From positions 1 through 50,067 of IMG/VR virus record IMGVR_UViG_3300010354_015069: a stretch of 50,067 bases of DNA; one strand, 5' to 3'. The stretch is from a virus. The translations under genes were made by a program, and so were the position numbers. The notes beneath the pieces were generated by a model. It made no database searches, had not been told where the DNA came from, and saw nothing but the letters and a program-made list of their open reading frames with translations. Of the stretch, positions 42,885 to 50,067 are shown one piece after another (positions within the stretch are counted from its first letter, which is position 1; each line of letters starts with the position of its first letter).

Positions 42885-43397
42885 ATGAAAGAAGAATGGA
42901 AAAACATTGTAGTTGATGGAAAAGTTTATGAAGGATATTCTGTATCAAATTATGGGAATATAGTTACTCATAAAAAACAATGTGGAGGAAATATTGGTTG
43001 GATTTTTGACCCCAATTTTAGAAAGATTAAAAAAGCAAGAAAACAAAATAGGGGAATGAGTATATCTTTGACTTTTCCGAAAGGTTTTTTTGATTGGGAA
43101 TATAGATTAACTACATCCAGTAAAAATAGCATTACAAGAGATAGAAGAGTTCATCAATTGGTAATGGAAACTTTTTGTCCCATTGATGAAAATCCGCCAG
43201 TTCCAATTGAAGAATGGGAAAGAACTCCCGAAAGTGTAAAACAAATAGTAAGAGAGTGTATCTTTATAAATCATAAAGACCACGACTTTACGAATAATAG
43301 ATTGGATAATCTGGAATATGTTACTCCAAGACAAAATACTAGGAAAGCAGTAGAGCATTATGGAAAACACAATTGGTGTTACGGTAAAAATGATTAA
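42885..43397 (+). CDS. Free-standing HNH homing endonuclease with NUMOD4-like domain
   Basis: A 170-residue protein; start set at ATG 42885. NUMOD4-like start (EEWKNIVVDGKVYEGYSVSNYGNIV), then an HNH region: VHQLVMETFCP, FINHKDHDFTNNRLDNLEYVT (the H-N-H core) and NTRKAVEHYG. Lies 148 bases after psbA. Cyanophage S-PM2 has a free-standing endonuclease (F-CphI) near its intron-bearing psbA, so a role in spreading psbA introns is likely by analogy. Confidence 0.85.
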   Translation: MKEEWKNIVVDGKVYEGYSVSNYGNIVTHKKQCGGNIGWIFDPNFRKIKKARKQNRGMSISLTFPKGFFDWEYRLTTSSKNSITRDRRVHQLVMETFCPIDENPPVPIEEWERTPESVKQIVRECIFINHKDHDFTNNRLDNLEYVTPRQNTRKAVEHYGKHNWCYGKND

Positions 43398-43422
43398 ATA
43401 CCTACAAAAGCACCAATAAGAT

Positions 43423-44181
43423 ATGAAAAAATATTATTACATTTATTATAGTTACGAAGAATGGGGAAGAGGTTATATTGGAAAACGCTCTTGTAAATGT
43501 AAACCCGAAGAAGATGTAAGGTATTTTGGTTCTTATAAGGATAAGACCTTTAAACCAACTAAAAAGATTATTCTGGAAACTTATGATACTGCAGAAGAAT
43601 TGGCAAAGGCAGAGGAGATTCTTCATGAGTTTTATGATGTAAGAAAAAATTCACATTTTGCGAATCAACATAATGCAAATGGAAATTTTTATCTCTCACA
43701 TGATAGTGCGGTTAGAAATGGAAAGATGCAGGGCGAAAGGACAAAAAAACTGGGTATTGGTATTCATAGATTTACACAAAAAGAAAGAATAGAAGTTGCT
43801 AGAAAAGGTGGTCAAGTAACTGGACAAAAATTCAAAGAACTTGGACTGGGAATTTTTTCATTAACAGAACAACAAAAAATTGATGTTTGTAAAATGGGAG
43901 GCAAAAAATGTAAAGACTTGGGAATAGGTATTTTTAATAGAAGCAAAGAAGAGCATAGTAAATCATCTATAAAGGGAGGAAGCAAGGGTGGCAAAAAATG
44001 TAAAAAATTGGGAATAGGTATTTTTAAATTAACAAAAGAACAAAGAAGTGAAAATTCTAAACGACTAGGTTCTCAAAGATGGCAATGCACTGAAACTGGA
44101 TTTATTTCCAGTCCAGGTGGTCTTTCCAATTATCAAAAAGCAAGAGGTATTGATACTTCTAAAAGAATCCGATTAGAATAA
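43423..44181 (+). CDS. GIY-YIG endonuclease with NUMOD3 repeats
   Basis: A 252-residue Seg-like protein. N-terminus YYYIYYSYEEWGRGYIGKRSC carries the GIY-YIG strands; DVRYFGSYKDKTF and ETYDTAEELAKAEEILHEF (catalytic Glu region) follow. The C-terminal half has four NUMOD3-like repeats (LGIGIF-x2-LTxEQ, GGKKCK) that bind DNA. Free-standing, 25 bases after the HNH gene. Together they form an endonuclease pair downstream of psbA. Confidence 0.85.
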   Translation: MKKYYYIYYSYEEWGRGYIGKRSCKCKPEEDVRYFGSYKDKTFKPTKKIILETYDTAEELAKAEEILHEFYDVRKNSHFANQHNANGNFYLSHDSAVRNGKMQGERTKKLGIGIHRFTQKERIEVARKGGQVTGQKFKELGLGIFSLTEQQKIDVCKMGGKKCKDLGIGIFNRSKEEHSKSSIKGGSKGGKKCKKLGIGIFKLTKEQRSENSKRLGSQRWQCTETGFISSPGGLSNYQKARGIDTSKRIRLE

Positions 44182-44358
44182 TTTATTGAGGAATAGTAGA
44201 ATTTTCTAAAAATAAAAAGTTTGAGTGGGAAGATGAAGAACCCATCGTATTAAATTGACTAACAGATACTCCTATTCTTCCAACTCTTTGGACTCTTTCT
44301 CTTCATATATCCAATAATATAAAAATCGTGTTATAATAATCAAAGGTGATTAAAAAAA

Positions 44359-44526
44359 ATGACACTCAATAAAGAAGAATTTCGAGATGAAATTAAAAAG
44401 TTTATTAACCTCTTAAAAGAACAAAAAAGCGAATATGAAAATCAAAATAATATAAATTATTCTTATCCTTGTGAGGAAATAATTTACAGATTATCTACTT
44501 TTTGGGTTCTTCTAGGCAAAAAATAA
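44359..44526 (+). CDS. Small helical hypothetical protein (55 aa)
   Basis: Ribosome site AAGGTGAT before ATG. Sequence MTLNKEEFRDEIKKFINLL and YPCEEIIYRLSTFWVLLGKK: charged and helical. Overlaps a tiny hydrophobic ORF by one base (TAATG). The upstream 44182-44358 gap holds only a degenerate copy of that hydrophobic ORF. Function unknown. Confidence 0.5.
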   Translation: MTLNKEEFRDEIKKFINLLKEQKSEYENQNNINYSYPCEEIIYRLSTFWVLLGKK

Positions 44527-44594
44527 TGCTTACCATACTTCTATTCTTCCAACTTTTTGGCATCTTTCTTTTTATAATGTCTTTATTTCAATAA
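44526..44594 (+). CDS. Possible 22-residue membrane peptide
   Basis: MLTILLFFQLFGIFLFIMSL, all hydrophobic, started by a TAATG overlap. A degenerate copy without a start codon appears at about 44269-44316 (LLFFQLFGLFLF). Duplication hints at a real element; function unknown. Confidence 0.35.
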   Translation: MLTILLFFQLFGIFLFIMSLFQ

Positions 44595-44620
44595 ATAACT
44601 TAAAGTTCGGAAAACCGAAT

Positions 44621-44866
44621 ATGACACTACAAGACGGGTGTTATTCTCTTAAGTTGGAATGTGCTTTGAGAGATTTGGGTTTTGTTGATATTGGATGGAA
44701 ATGTGTTGCTCATGCTGGAATATTTTTTATACAACCAGTAGGAATACCAGATGACCCAGAAGGAGACCTATTAGGATTTTCTCTTTCAATACCAAATCTT
44801 CAAGATAGAACTTATAATAAACTTATGATAACAGCAAAAAAAGCATTGGATTTTGCATTAGGATAA
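44621..44866 (+). CDS. Small hypothetical protein (81 aa)
   Basis: Soluble alpha/beta-like sequence (YSLKLECALRDLGFVDIGWKC, GIFFIQPVGIPDDPEGD, YNKLMITAKKALDFALG). No recognised family. It has an AATAAATA late-like box about 25 bases upstream. Followed by the ART-like gene with its own late-like box. Confidence 0.5.
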   Translation: MTLQDGCYSLKLECALRDLGFVDIGWKCVAHAGIFFIQPVGIPDDPEGDLLGFSLSIPNLQDRTYNKLMITAKKALDFALG

Positions 44867-44880
44867 AGTAATATGGATTA

Positions 44881-44888
44881 TCTAAATA
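44881..44888 (+). promoter_or_regulatory. Late promoter-like box TCTAAATA
   Basis: Seven of eight bases match TATAAATA; 14 bases before the ATG of the ART-like gene. Confidence 0.45.
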
Positions 44889-44902
44889 ATTAAAAAAGAA
44901 AG

Positions 44903-45328
44903 ATGAAGACTTATAAAGATTTTATTACTGAAGCATTTAAAAGAACTGGTGAAAAAATAGAATTTATAAGACTTCATCATGGGACTTCACCAGAATCTGC
45001 TGAAAAAATCAAGAAGAGTGATTTTACTGGTGGTAGAGAAGGTGAAGTTCATACTTCAACAAATCCAAAAACTGCAAGAGGATTTGGTGCAAGATATTCT
45101 GATAAACCAAAAAATATAACCATGCTGGTTCCCAAAAAATCAATAAAAAATGAACCAGAAAAAGGTGCAAAGGCAGTTAAAACGAGAGGTCAAAGACATA
45201 CCGACCAATTTGGCAGAAGACACTACTCTGTTGCCATGAATCCAGAATACGCTTCACGTAAAATTATAAAAACTGATGGTAGAATACAGAAACCTCAAAT
45301 TGCTAAAAGATATAGATCTATTGGATAA
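44903..45328 (+). CDS. Putative ADP-ribosyltransferase with T4-type capsid-targeting N-terminus
   Basis: A 141-residue protein. N-terminus MKTYKDFITEA is close to the T4 internal-protein capsid-targeting sequence MKTYQEFIAEA, with a prohead protease site at ITE-A. The rest looks like a small ART fold: FIRLHHGTSPESAEKI (first strand, HGT), EVHTSTNPKTARGFG (the STS/Tyr-strand region, near residue 50-64) and SVAMNPEYASRKII (late strand with a candidate catalytic Glu). T4 Alt is a packaged and injected ART, so this may be a short, unrelated-sequence analogue. The ART call rests on motifs only. Confidence 0.55.
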   Translation: MKTYKDFITEAFKRTGEKIEFIRLHHGTSPESAEKIKKSDFTGGREGEVHTSTNPKTARGFGARYSDKPKNITMLVPKKSIKNEPEKGAKAVKTRGQRHTDQFGRRHYSVAMNPEYASRKIIKTDGRIQKPQIAKRYRSIG

Positions 45329-45353
45329 TATAAATTAGAGAAACCAACTAAAT

Positions 45354-45503
45354 ATGAACTTAGAAGAAAAATTAAAAGTAATTAAACCATTATTAGAAGA
45401 ACTTACTAAAGAACTTGGTGGAGAAATACATTATTATTGGTCTTCAGATAAGTATACAACAAGTAAAAAAATAGAGATTATTTATGATAGGCAAAAACGA
45501 TAA
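45354..45503 (+). CDS. Small hypothetical protein (49 aa)
   Basis: MNLEEKLKVIKPLLEELTKELGG, then a beta-like YYWSSDKYTTSKKIEIIYD. Its end overlaps the next gene by 20 bases. Function unknown. Confidence 0.45.
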   Translation: MNLEEKLKVIKPLLEELTKELGGEIHYYWSSDKYTTSKKIEIIYDRQKR

Positions 45504-45639
45504 ACTCATTCAAGTAAAGTTATACACATCACATGATACGGATTATATTTGTGAGAGACCAGATGGAACTCGCTATGTGTATCAAAAAAGAAAAAATTCA
45601 AATGAAATATATGAATTAAATGAAGAACAAACTCAGTGA
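45484..45639 (+). CDS. Small hypothetical protein (51 aa)
   Basis: Starts inside the previous gene. IQVKLYTSHDTDYICERPDG and a polar, charged C-terminus suggest a small beta-rich protein. The coding pattern is plausible but no family is recognised. The 45640-45712 gap holds nothing I can support. Confidence 0.4.
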   Translation: MIGKNDKLIQVKLYTSHDTDYICERPDGTRYVYQKRKNSNEIYELNEEQTQ

Positions 45640-45712
45640 AGATTTACATTATATCTTTATAACATTTATGGAAATAATTAAGATAATCGTAAAACGATCT
45701 AAGTAAGCACTA

Positions 45713-45720
45713 TCTAAATA
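45713..45720 (+). promoter_or_regulatory. Late promoter-like box TCTAAATA
   Basis: Seven of eight bases match TATAAATA, 22 bases before the halogenase ATG. Confidence 0.45.
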
Positions 45721-45742
45721 ATACAAATAATGAAAAAATAGA

Positions 45743-46864
45743 ATGAGAAAAAAGAAAATTGCTATTATTGGTGCTGGAAATGCTGCTTGTTCTACAGCAC
45801 TTTATTATTATCGCGCTAAAGATTTTTTCGAACCAATATCCATTTATTACGATTCTTTGATTCCAATTGAAAAAGTTGGTCAAGGATCAACAATACCATA
45901 TGCATCACTTCTTTATGAAGTTTTTGGATTTGATTTTTACGATAACAATCCAATTAAAGCTACTCGTAAAGATGGTATTCTTTATGAAAATTGGGGAAAT
46001 AAAAAAGATAAAATATTTCATCCATTTCCAATATCCCATCAAGCACTACATTGCACCCCAAACTTGCTCTCTAAATTTTTATTAGAATCTGGATTATTTA
46101 AAATTGTTGATAAAAATATTATAAATCCCGAAGAAGAAATTGATGCCGATTATATTTTCGATTGCCGTGGAAAAAATAATAGAGATCCCGAATTATATGA
46201 TAAATTGATTAATCCATTAAATCATGTTATTCTTGCACGCAAGAATGGATTTGATATTGGATTGACCTATACAAGATGTGTCGCTACTCCTCATGGATGG
46301 ACTTTTGCAATTCCTAATCATGATAGCGTTTCTTACGGATATTTATTTAATGATACAATTACTACTATTGAAGAGGCAAAACAAAATTTTATAGAGTTGT
46401 TCGATGTTGTTCCTAATGATGATTTTGGATTTAAAAATTATATCGCAAAAAATTGTTTTTCTGGAGAAAGAACAATTTTAAATGGCAACAAACTTGCTTT
46501 TTTGGAACCATTAGAAGCAACCTCAATTGGGTTTTATCTTATGGTTGCCGATAATTCTTGGTCTTATATTATGAACGTGATTGACAGAGAAACATGTAAT
46601 AAAAATATAAGAAATCATATGAAAGAAATAGAAACTTTTATTTTATGGCATTATCAAAAAGGATCAAAATATAAAACACCATTTTGGGAATATGCAAAAT
46701 CTCTTTTATTCGATCCAGATGAAAAATTTAAAAATACTATAGATTATGTTGCATCTAAAAATTATTTTGAATGTAGAAATTATCCTATAGATACAATTTT
46801 GGGGAGTGGTGAATATGGTCAATGGGATTATCCTAGTTTCAAAATTTGGTATGAAAATACATAA
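45743..46864 (+). CDS. Flavin-dependent halogenase (tryptophan halogenase family)
   Basis: A 373-residue FAD enzyme: IAIIGAGNAACSTAL (FAD loop), VGQGSTIPYASL, DYIFDCRG, then TPHGWTFAIPNHDSVSYGYLFN, where the family's WxWxIP motif reads WTFAIP, and FLEPLEATSIGFYL (chloride/flavin region). It is shorter than bacterial tryptophan halogenases (about 500) and close in size to viral ones. A cyanophage enzyme (VirX1) was shown to iodinate diverse substrates, so this is likely a homologue. The true substrate is unknown. Confidence 0.85.
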   Translation: MRKKKIAIIGAGNAACSTALYYYRAKDFFEPISIYYDSLIPIEKVGQGSTIPYASLLYEVFGFDFYDNNPIKATRKDGILYENWGNKKDKIFHPFPISHQALHCTPNLLSKFLLESGLFKIVDKNIINPEEEIDADYIFDCRGKNNRDPELYDKLINPLNHVILARKNGFDIGLTYTRCVATPHGWTFAIPNHDSVSYGYLFNDTITTIEEAKQNFIELFDVVPNDDFGFKNYIAKNCFSGERTILNGNKLAFLEPLEATSIGFYLMVADNSWSYIMNVIDRETCNKNIRNHMKEIETFILWHYQKGSKYKTPFWEYAKSLLFDPDEKFKNTIDYVASKNYFECRNYPIDTILGSGEYGQWDYPSFKIWYENT

Positions 46865-46953
46865 ATCAATATTTAACTTTAAAAAATGAAAAATATAAAA
46901 AGTGTTTGATACTTTACATATAAAAGATAAATAACTATAAGTTGCAGTTACTT

Positions 46954-47328
46954 ATGGTTCCTCTCCATAATTCCGATGAGTATTTGTTTAATCTTTATAC
47001 AACTTCTAGTTCAGAGGCAAAACGATTATGGAGAAAACATATAAAAGAGAGTTGGGAACATAAATGTGCTTACTGTAATTCAGAAGATAATTTAACTTTA
47101 GACCACGTTGTTCCACAATCAAAAGGTGGAACTGACTTCACAAAAAATTTAGTTTGTTGTTGTCATTCTTGTAATCAATCTAAAGGGCATAATTTCTGGG
47201 AAGATTGGTATTTTTCTCAGGAATTTTTTTCTTATGAAAACTATGAAAAAATACAAAACTGGATGAAACCTAATCCTCCAGTCAATTTATTTTGTTATGG
47301 TAAAAAGAGAAATAATTTTGTCGCATAA
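46954..47328 (+). CDS. HNH endonuclease (zinc-binding type)
   Basis: A 124-residue protein; ATG 46954 preferred to a TTG four codons earlier. The HNH core is CAYCNSEDNLTLDHVVPQSKG, then FTKNLVCCCHSCNQSKG: two CxxC zinc pairs, catalytic His in DHVVP, and the Asn. It lies between the halogenase and tail-fibre genes, a site typical for a mobile endonuclease. A GATAAATA box lies at 46926. Confidence 0.88.
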   Translation: MVPLHNSDEYLFNLYTTSSSEAKRLWRKHIKESWEHKCAYCNSEDNLTLDHVVPQSKGGTDFTKNLVCCCHSCNQSKGHNFWEDWYFSQEFFSYENYEKIQNWMKPNPPVNLFCYGKKRNNFVA

Positions 47329-47331
47329 ATA
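47324..47331 (+). promoter_or_regulatory. Late promoter-like box CATAAATA
   Basis: Seven of eight bases match TATAAATA, overlapping the HNH stop codon and 48 bases before the tail-fibre ATG. Confidence 0.5.
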
Positions 47332-47379
47332 AAACAAGACAGTAAATACTGTTTTATTTGGTAAATACCGAATGCAATA

Positions 47380-50067
47380 ATGGCAACTCCAATTCGTATA
47401 AAAAGGTCTGCTGTTCCTGGCAAAAGACCTACACCACAACAGCTTTTAAGTGCAGAATTAGCTTACAACACCTATGATGGTGAGCTAACTGCAAAAAGGG
47501 AAAGACCTGGAATTGGAACGGATATTATTCGCATCGGTGCAGGAGCAACAGTTACTAATGTTTTATATGTCACAAGAGACGGAAACGACTCCAATACAGG
47601 AAGAAAACTTGGAGATGCAAAAGCAACAATTAAAGGAGCAATCGCAGAATCAACCACAGGAACAGTTATTAGAGTTAGTGCTGGATCTTATCTAGAAGAT
47701 AATCCTATAGTTGTACCAGAACAAGTATCAATAGTTGGTGATAGTTTAAGAGAAGTATCTGTAATTCCTCTAAATCCTGATCAAGATTTATTTCATGTTT
47801 CTAATGGCAATTATGTTGCCGAAATGTCTTATACTGGAACTTTAAATTCGGGAAAGGCTATTTTTGCTTTTAATCCAGAAGAAGTTGGATATTTTGATCA
47901 ATCACCTTATGTTCAAAACTGTACTAATTTCATTCCAAATAGTATTGGAATGAAAATTGATGGATCTAAAGCAATAGGTCCAACAAAATCAATGGTGGTT
48001 GATTCATATACCCAATACAATCAAGGTGGAATTGGAGTTTCAATTACCAACGAAGGATATGCACAGTTAGTTTCTATTTTTACTATCTGTGATGATATTG
48101 CGATTTTTTGTGGGTCTGGTGCTGCTTGCGACCTTACAAACTCCAACTCATCATTTGGTAATTATGCATTAGTTGCTGACGGAATTGGACCTCTCAAATA
48201 TACTGGAATCTTAACAGAAAGTGTAGCTGCAAATGCTGATACTTTTGTTTTGGATTTAAATGTTCCAATTTTAGATGTTGTAAATGCAAAATATGACAAT
48301 GTAAGTGGAGTTGTGACTATTACTACACAAACTCCTCATGAGTTTTCTGTAGGAATGGGTATTAGTATTGCTGGACTTGAATTTACTTGTCCTTCTGGTC
48401 CTGGAATTGTAACCTATCCAAGTGGCAAAAAAGGATATGTTTTTGAAGCATTTGCTGTTGCCCCAGGAAGATATTTAGATGCATATAATTCAATTCAAGC
48501 AAATAAAAGAGAAATTCAAGATAAATCTTTAGCAGCAATTGCAGTTGAGTATAATACTTATACAGATACAAATTTTTATTTTCCTGGAGAAACTGAAACT
48601 AATTCAAGATCCAGATATTATGATGCAACAAGATTAATACAAAAAAATAAGCAAGAAATTGTAGACAAAGCACTTGCTTCCATTGCTGTAGGATTTTCAA
48701 CAGGATTTAAGTTCCCTGATGATCCAGATCCTTATAAGCAAAATAGATACTATGATGCCTCAAGATTAATTACATTAAATAAGCAAGAAATTGTAGACAA
48801 AGCACTTGCTTCAGTTGCAATAGCACATTCTGATTTTTATTTTCCTGGTGATGATACTGTAGGTGTTGGGTCAACTACTCCAAGATCTAGATATTATGAT
48901 GCTTATAGATTGATACAAAAAAATAAAGACGTAATTGTTGGTTTCGCTTGGACTGCAACTTCTAATACTTATCCCGAATTTAATTATACTGAAACTAAGT
49001 GTAAAAGAGATATTGGTTTCTTTATAGATGCTATTTCCACAGATGTTTTTACGGGTGGAAATAGTTATTCAAGGGATTTTGTTCTTCAATATTTTAATGG
49101 AACAACTCCTATTGGTATAGCAACAACAGAAAGAGCACCTTCTGTATTTGCGTTTGATCAATCAAGAAATTTGATGAAGCAGGCAATTACCAACACATTA
49201 GTTGGTGCTGCTTATAGTGATCTGACACTTACTCCAGATTCACTTACTGGAAGTAACACAAATCCAACTTCTTGTGCGAATGTTCAGTCAAATATTGATA
49301 ATTTGGTTGGTATTGTAACAGTCTCAATTGGTGCTGGAAATACTAATGCTCCATTCCCAGCAACAGCAAATCGTGGATACTTTGATTTATCTGTTGGAAT
49401 TGGAACAACTGTATCTCCTGGTGGTGTTAAATGTGCAAGAGATTTGTCATTCCTTGTTGAAGCAGTAGCAACTGATGTATTTACTGGTGGTAACAAATAT
49501 TCCAGAGACTTTACAAAACAATATTTTGATAATAATGGCAATCCAATTTCAAATGGTTTAGTTGGAGAAACTCAAGAATCAATTACTGCTTTTAATGCTT
49601 TAAGAGATTATTCTAAAAAAGCAATTACAAATCAATTAAATTACAAAGAAATTGGAATTAGTTCTGGATTTTCTACATATCCTAATATTGGTACTTTTGA
49701 ACCAAATCTTCCTTCCGGAAATCCAAATGCTTGTGCGGATGTTCAATCGAATATTGATAACTTAGTTGGAATTGTAGTATCTGTAATTGGTGCTGGAAGT
49801 TTATCTGTTCTTTCTATTTTTAACGAAGACTTAGGAATTTCTACAATTAATAAGTGTGCAAGAGATCTTGGATACCTAGTAGATGCAGTTTCGACTGATG
49901 TATTTACCGGTGGTAATAAGTACTCTAGAGATTTTACAAAACAATATTTTAATAATTCTGGTGTTCCAATTTCTAATGGATTACTTGGAGAAACAGCAGA
50001 ATCAGTTTATGCATTTAAGTCTTTAGGGGAATATGCAAAGAAAGCAATTACAAACCAATTAAATTAT
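47380..50067 (+). CDS. Tail fibre / virion surface protein (3' partial)
   Basis: The frame is open for 896 codons to the window edge. N-terminus MATPIRIKRSAVPGKRPT, then ELAYNTYDGELTAKRERPGIGTD and a beta-helix-like part (LYVTRDGNDSNTGRKLGDA, VIRVSAGSYLEDNPIVVP) as in cyanophage fibre proteins. From about residue 400 come repeats: RYYDA-x-RLI-x2-NKQEIVDKALAS (three to four copies), then CARDLGFLVDAV-STDVFTGGN-KYSRDFTKQYF with CADVQSNIDNLVGIV (at least three). Probably contacts the host surface. Late promoter-like box upstream. Confidence 0.85.
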   Translation, partial: MATPIRIKRSAVPGKRPTPQQLLSAELAYNTYDGELTAKRERPGIGTDIIRIGAGATVTNVLYVTRDGNDSNTGRKLGDAKATIKGAIAESTTGTVIRVSAGSYLEDNPIVVPEQVSIVGDSLREVSVIPLNPDQDLFHVSNGNYVAEMSYTGTLNSGKAIFAFNPEEVGYFDQSPYVQNCTNFIPNSIGMKIDGSKAIGPTKSMVVDSYTQYNQGGIGVSITNEGYAQLVSIFTICDDIAIFCGSGAACDLTNSNSSFGNYALVADGIGPLKYTGILTESVAANADTFVLDLNVPILDVVNAKYDNVSGVVTITTQTPHEFSVGMGISIAGLEFTCPSGPGIVTYPSGKKGYVFEAFAVAPGRYLDAYNSIQANKREIQDKSLAAIAVEYNTYTDTNFYFPGETETNSRSRYYDATRLIQKNKQEIVDKALASIAVGFSTGFKFPDDPDPYKQNRYYDASRLITLNKQEIVDKALASVAIAHSDFYFPGDDTVGVGSTTPRSRYYDAYRLIQKNKDVIVGFAWTATSNTYPEFNYTETKCKRDIGFFIDAISTDVFTGGNSYSRDFVLQYFNGTTPIGIATTERAPSVFAFDQSRNLMKQAITNTLVGAAYSDLTLTPDSLTGSNTNPTSCANVQSNIDNLVGIVTVSIGAGNTNAPFPATANRGYFDLSVGIGTTVSPGGVKCARDLSFLVEAVATDVFTGGNKYSRDFTKQYFDNNGNPISNGLVGETQESITAFNALRDYSKKAITNQLNYKEIGISSGFSTYPNIGTFEPNLPSGNPNACADVQSNIDNLVGIVVSVIGAGSLSVLSIFNEDLGISTINKCARDLGYLVDAVSTDVFTGGNKYSRDFTKQYFNNSGVPISNGLLGETAESVYAFKSLGEYAKKAITNQLNY

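Overview
This window is a piece of a T4-like cyanophage genome (a myovirus of marine Synechococcus or Prochlorococcus). The evidence is an AT-rich genome with closely packed genes, T4-type genes (gp61 primase, nrdA, nrdB), T4 late promoter boxes (TATAAATA), photosynthesis genes (psbA, two hli), host-derived pstS, and a cyanophage-type tail fibre gene that runs off the right edge.

Layout. 1-3.1 kb: end of a probable structural gene, a small membrane protein, an Ig-like virion protein and three small conserved-looking genes. 3.1-7.7 kb: primase and class Ia ribonucleotide reductase behind a sigma70-like promoter. 7.7-16.1 kb: accessory genes, many with their own late promoter: modular low-complexity proteins with N-termini like T4 capsid-targeting sequences, GIY-YIG endonucleases, an L,D-transpeptidase, a GH19 endolysin, and a minus-strand operon with a staphylococcal-type nuclease and microproteins. 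16.1-18.3 kb: a secreted lysozyme-like protein, an NlpC/P60-like protein and a membrane-anchored protein. 18.3-19.1 kb: tRNAs for Arg, Asn, Thr and Gly with hairpin-rich spacers. 19.1-24.5 kb: a cyanobacterial SLH/OprB-type porin, PstS behind a Pho box, another modular protein, a Dps-like protein, small genes and tRNA-Lys.

24.7-38.6 kb: one long plus-strand glycan operon of 17 genes: GT11, GT6, GT25, HtrL/YibB, two paralogous GT4 and other glycosyltransferases, three SAM methyltransferases, UDP-galactopyranose mutase, an SDR epimerase, and an overlapping kinase / SIS isomerase / HAD-nucleotidyltransferase cassette that would make a nucleotide-activated heptose. The cluster could build or decorate a surface or virion glycan.

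38.6-44.2 kb: photosynthesis block. hli, small proteins, a second hli, then psbA. psbA is split into four exons by three group I introns. Exon joining restores a full 360-residue D1. Intron 1 carries a GIY-YIG gene, intron 2 a LAGLIDADG gene behind an internal late promoter, and intron 3 has no ORF. Two free-standing homing-type endonucleases (HNH, GIY-YIG) follow psbA.

44.3-50.1 kb: small genes, a short protein joining a T4-like capsid-targeting N-terminus to a probable ADP-ribosyltransferase domain, a flavin-dependent halogenase of the type known from cyanophages, an HNH protein, and the tail fibre gene (open at the right edge).

Most notable: the triple-intron psbA with mixed homing endonucleases, a family of late-expressed proteins that look capsid-targeted and protease-processed (one carrying a putative ART effector domain), and the heptose/galactofuranose/GT6 glycan operon.
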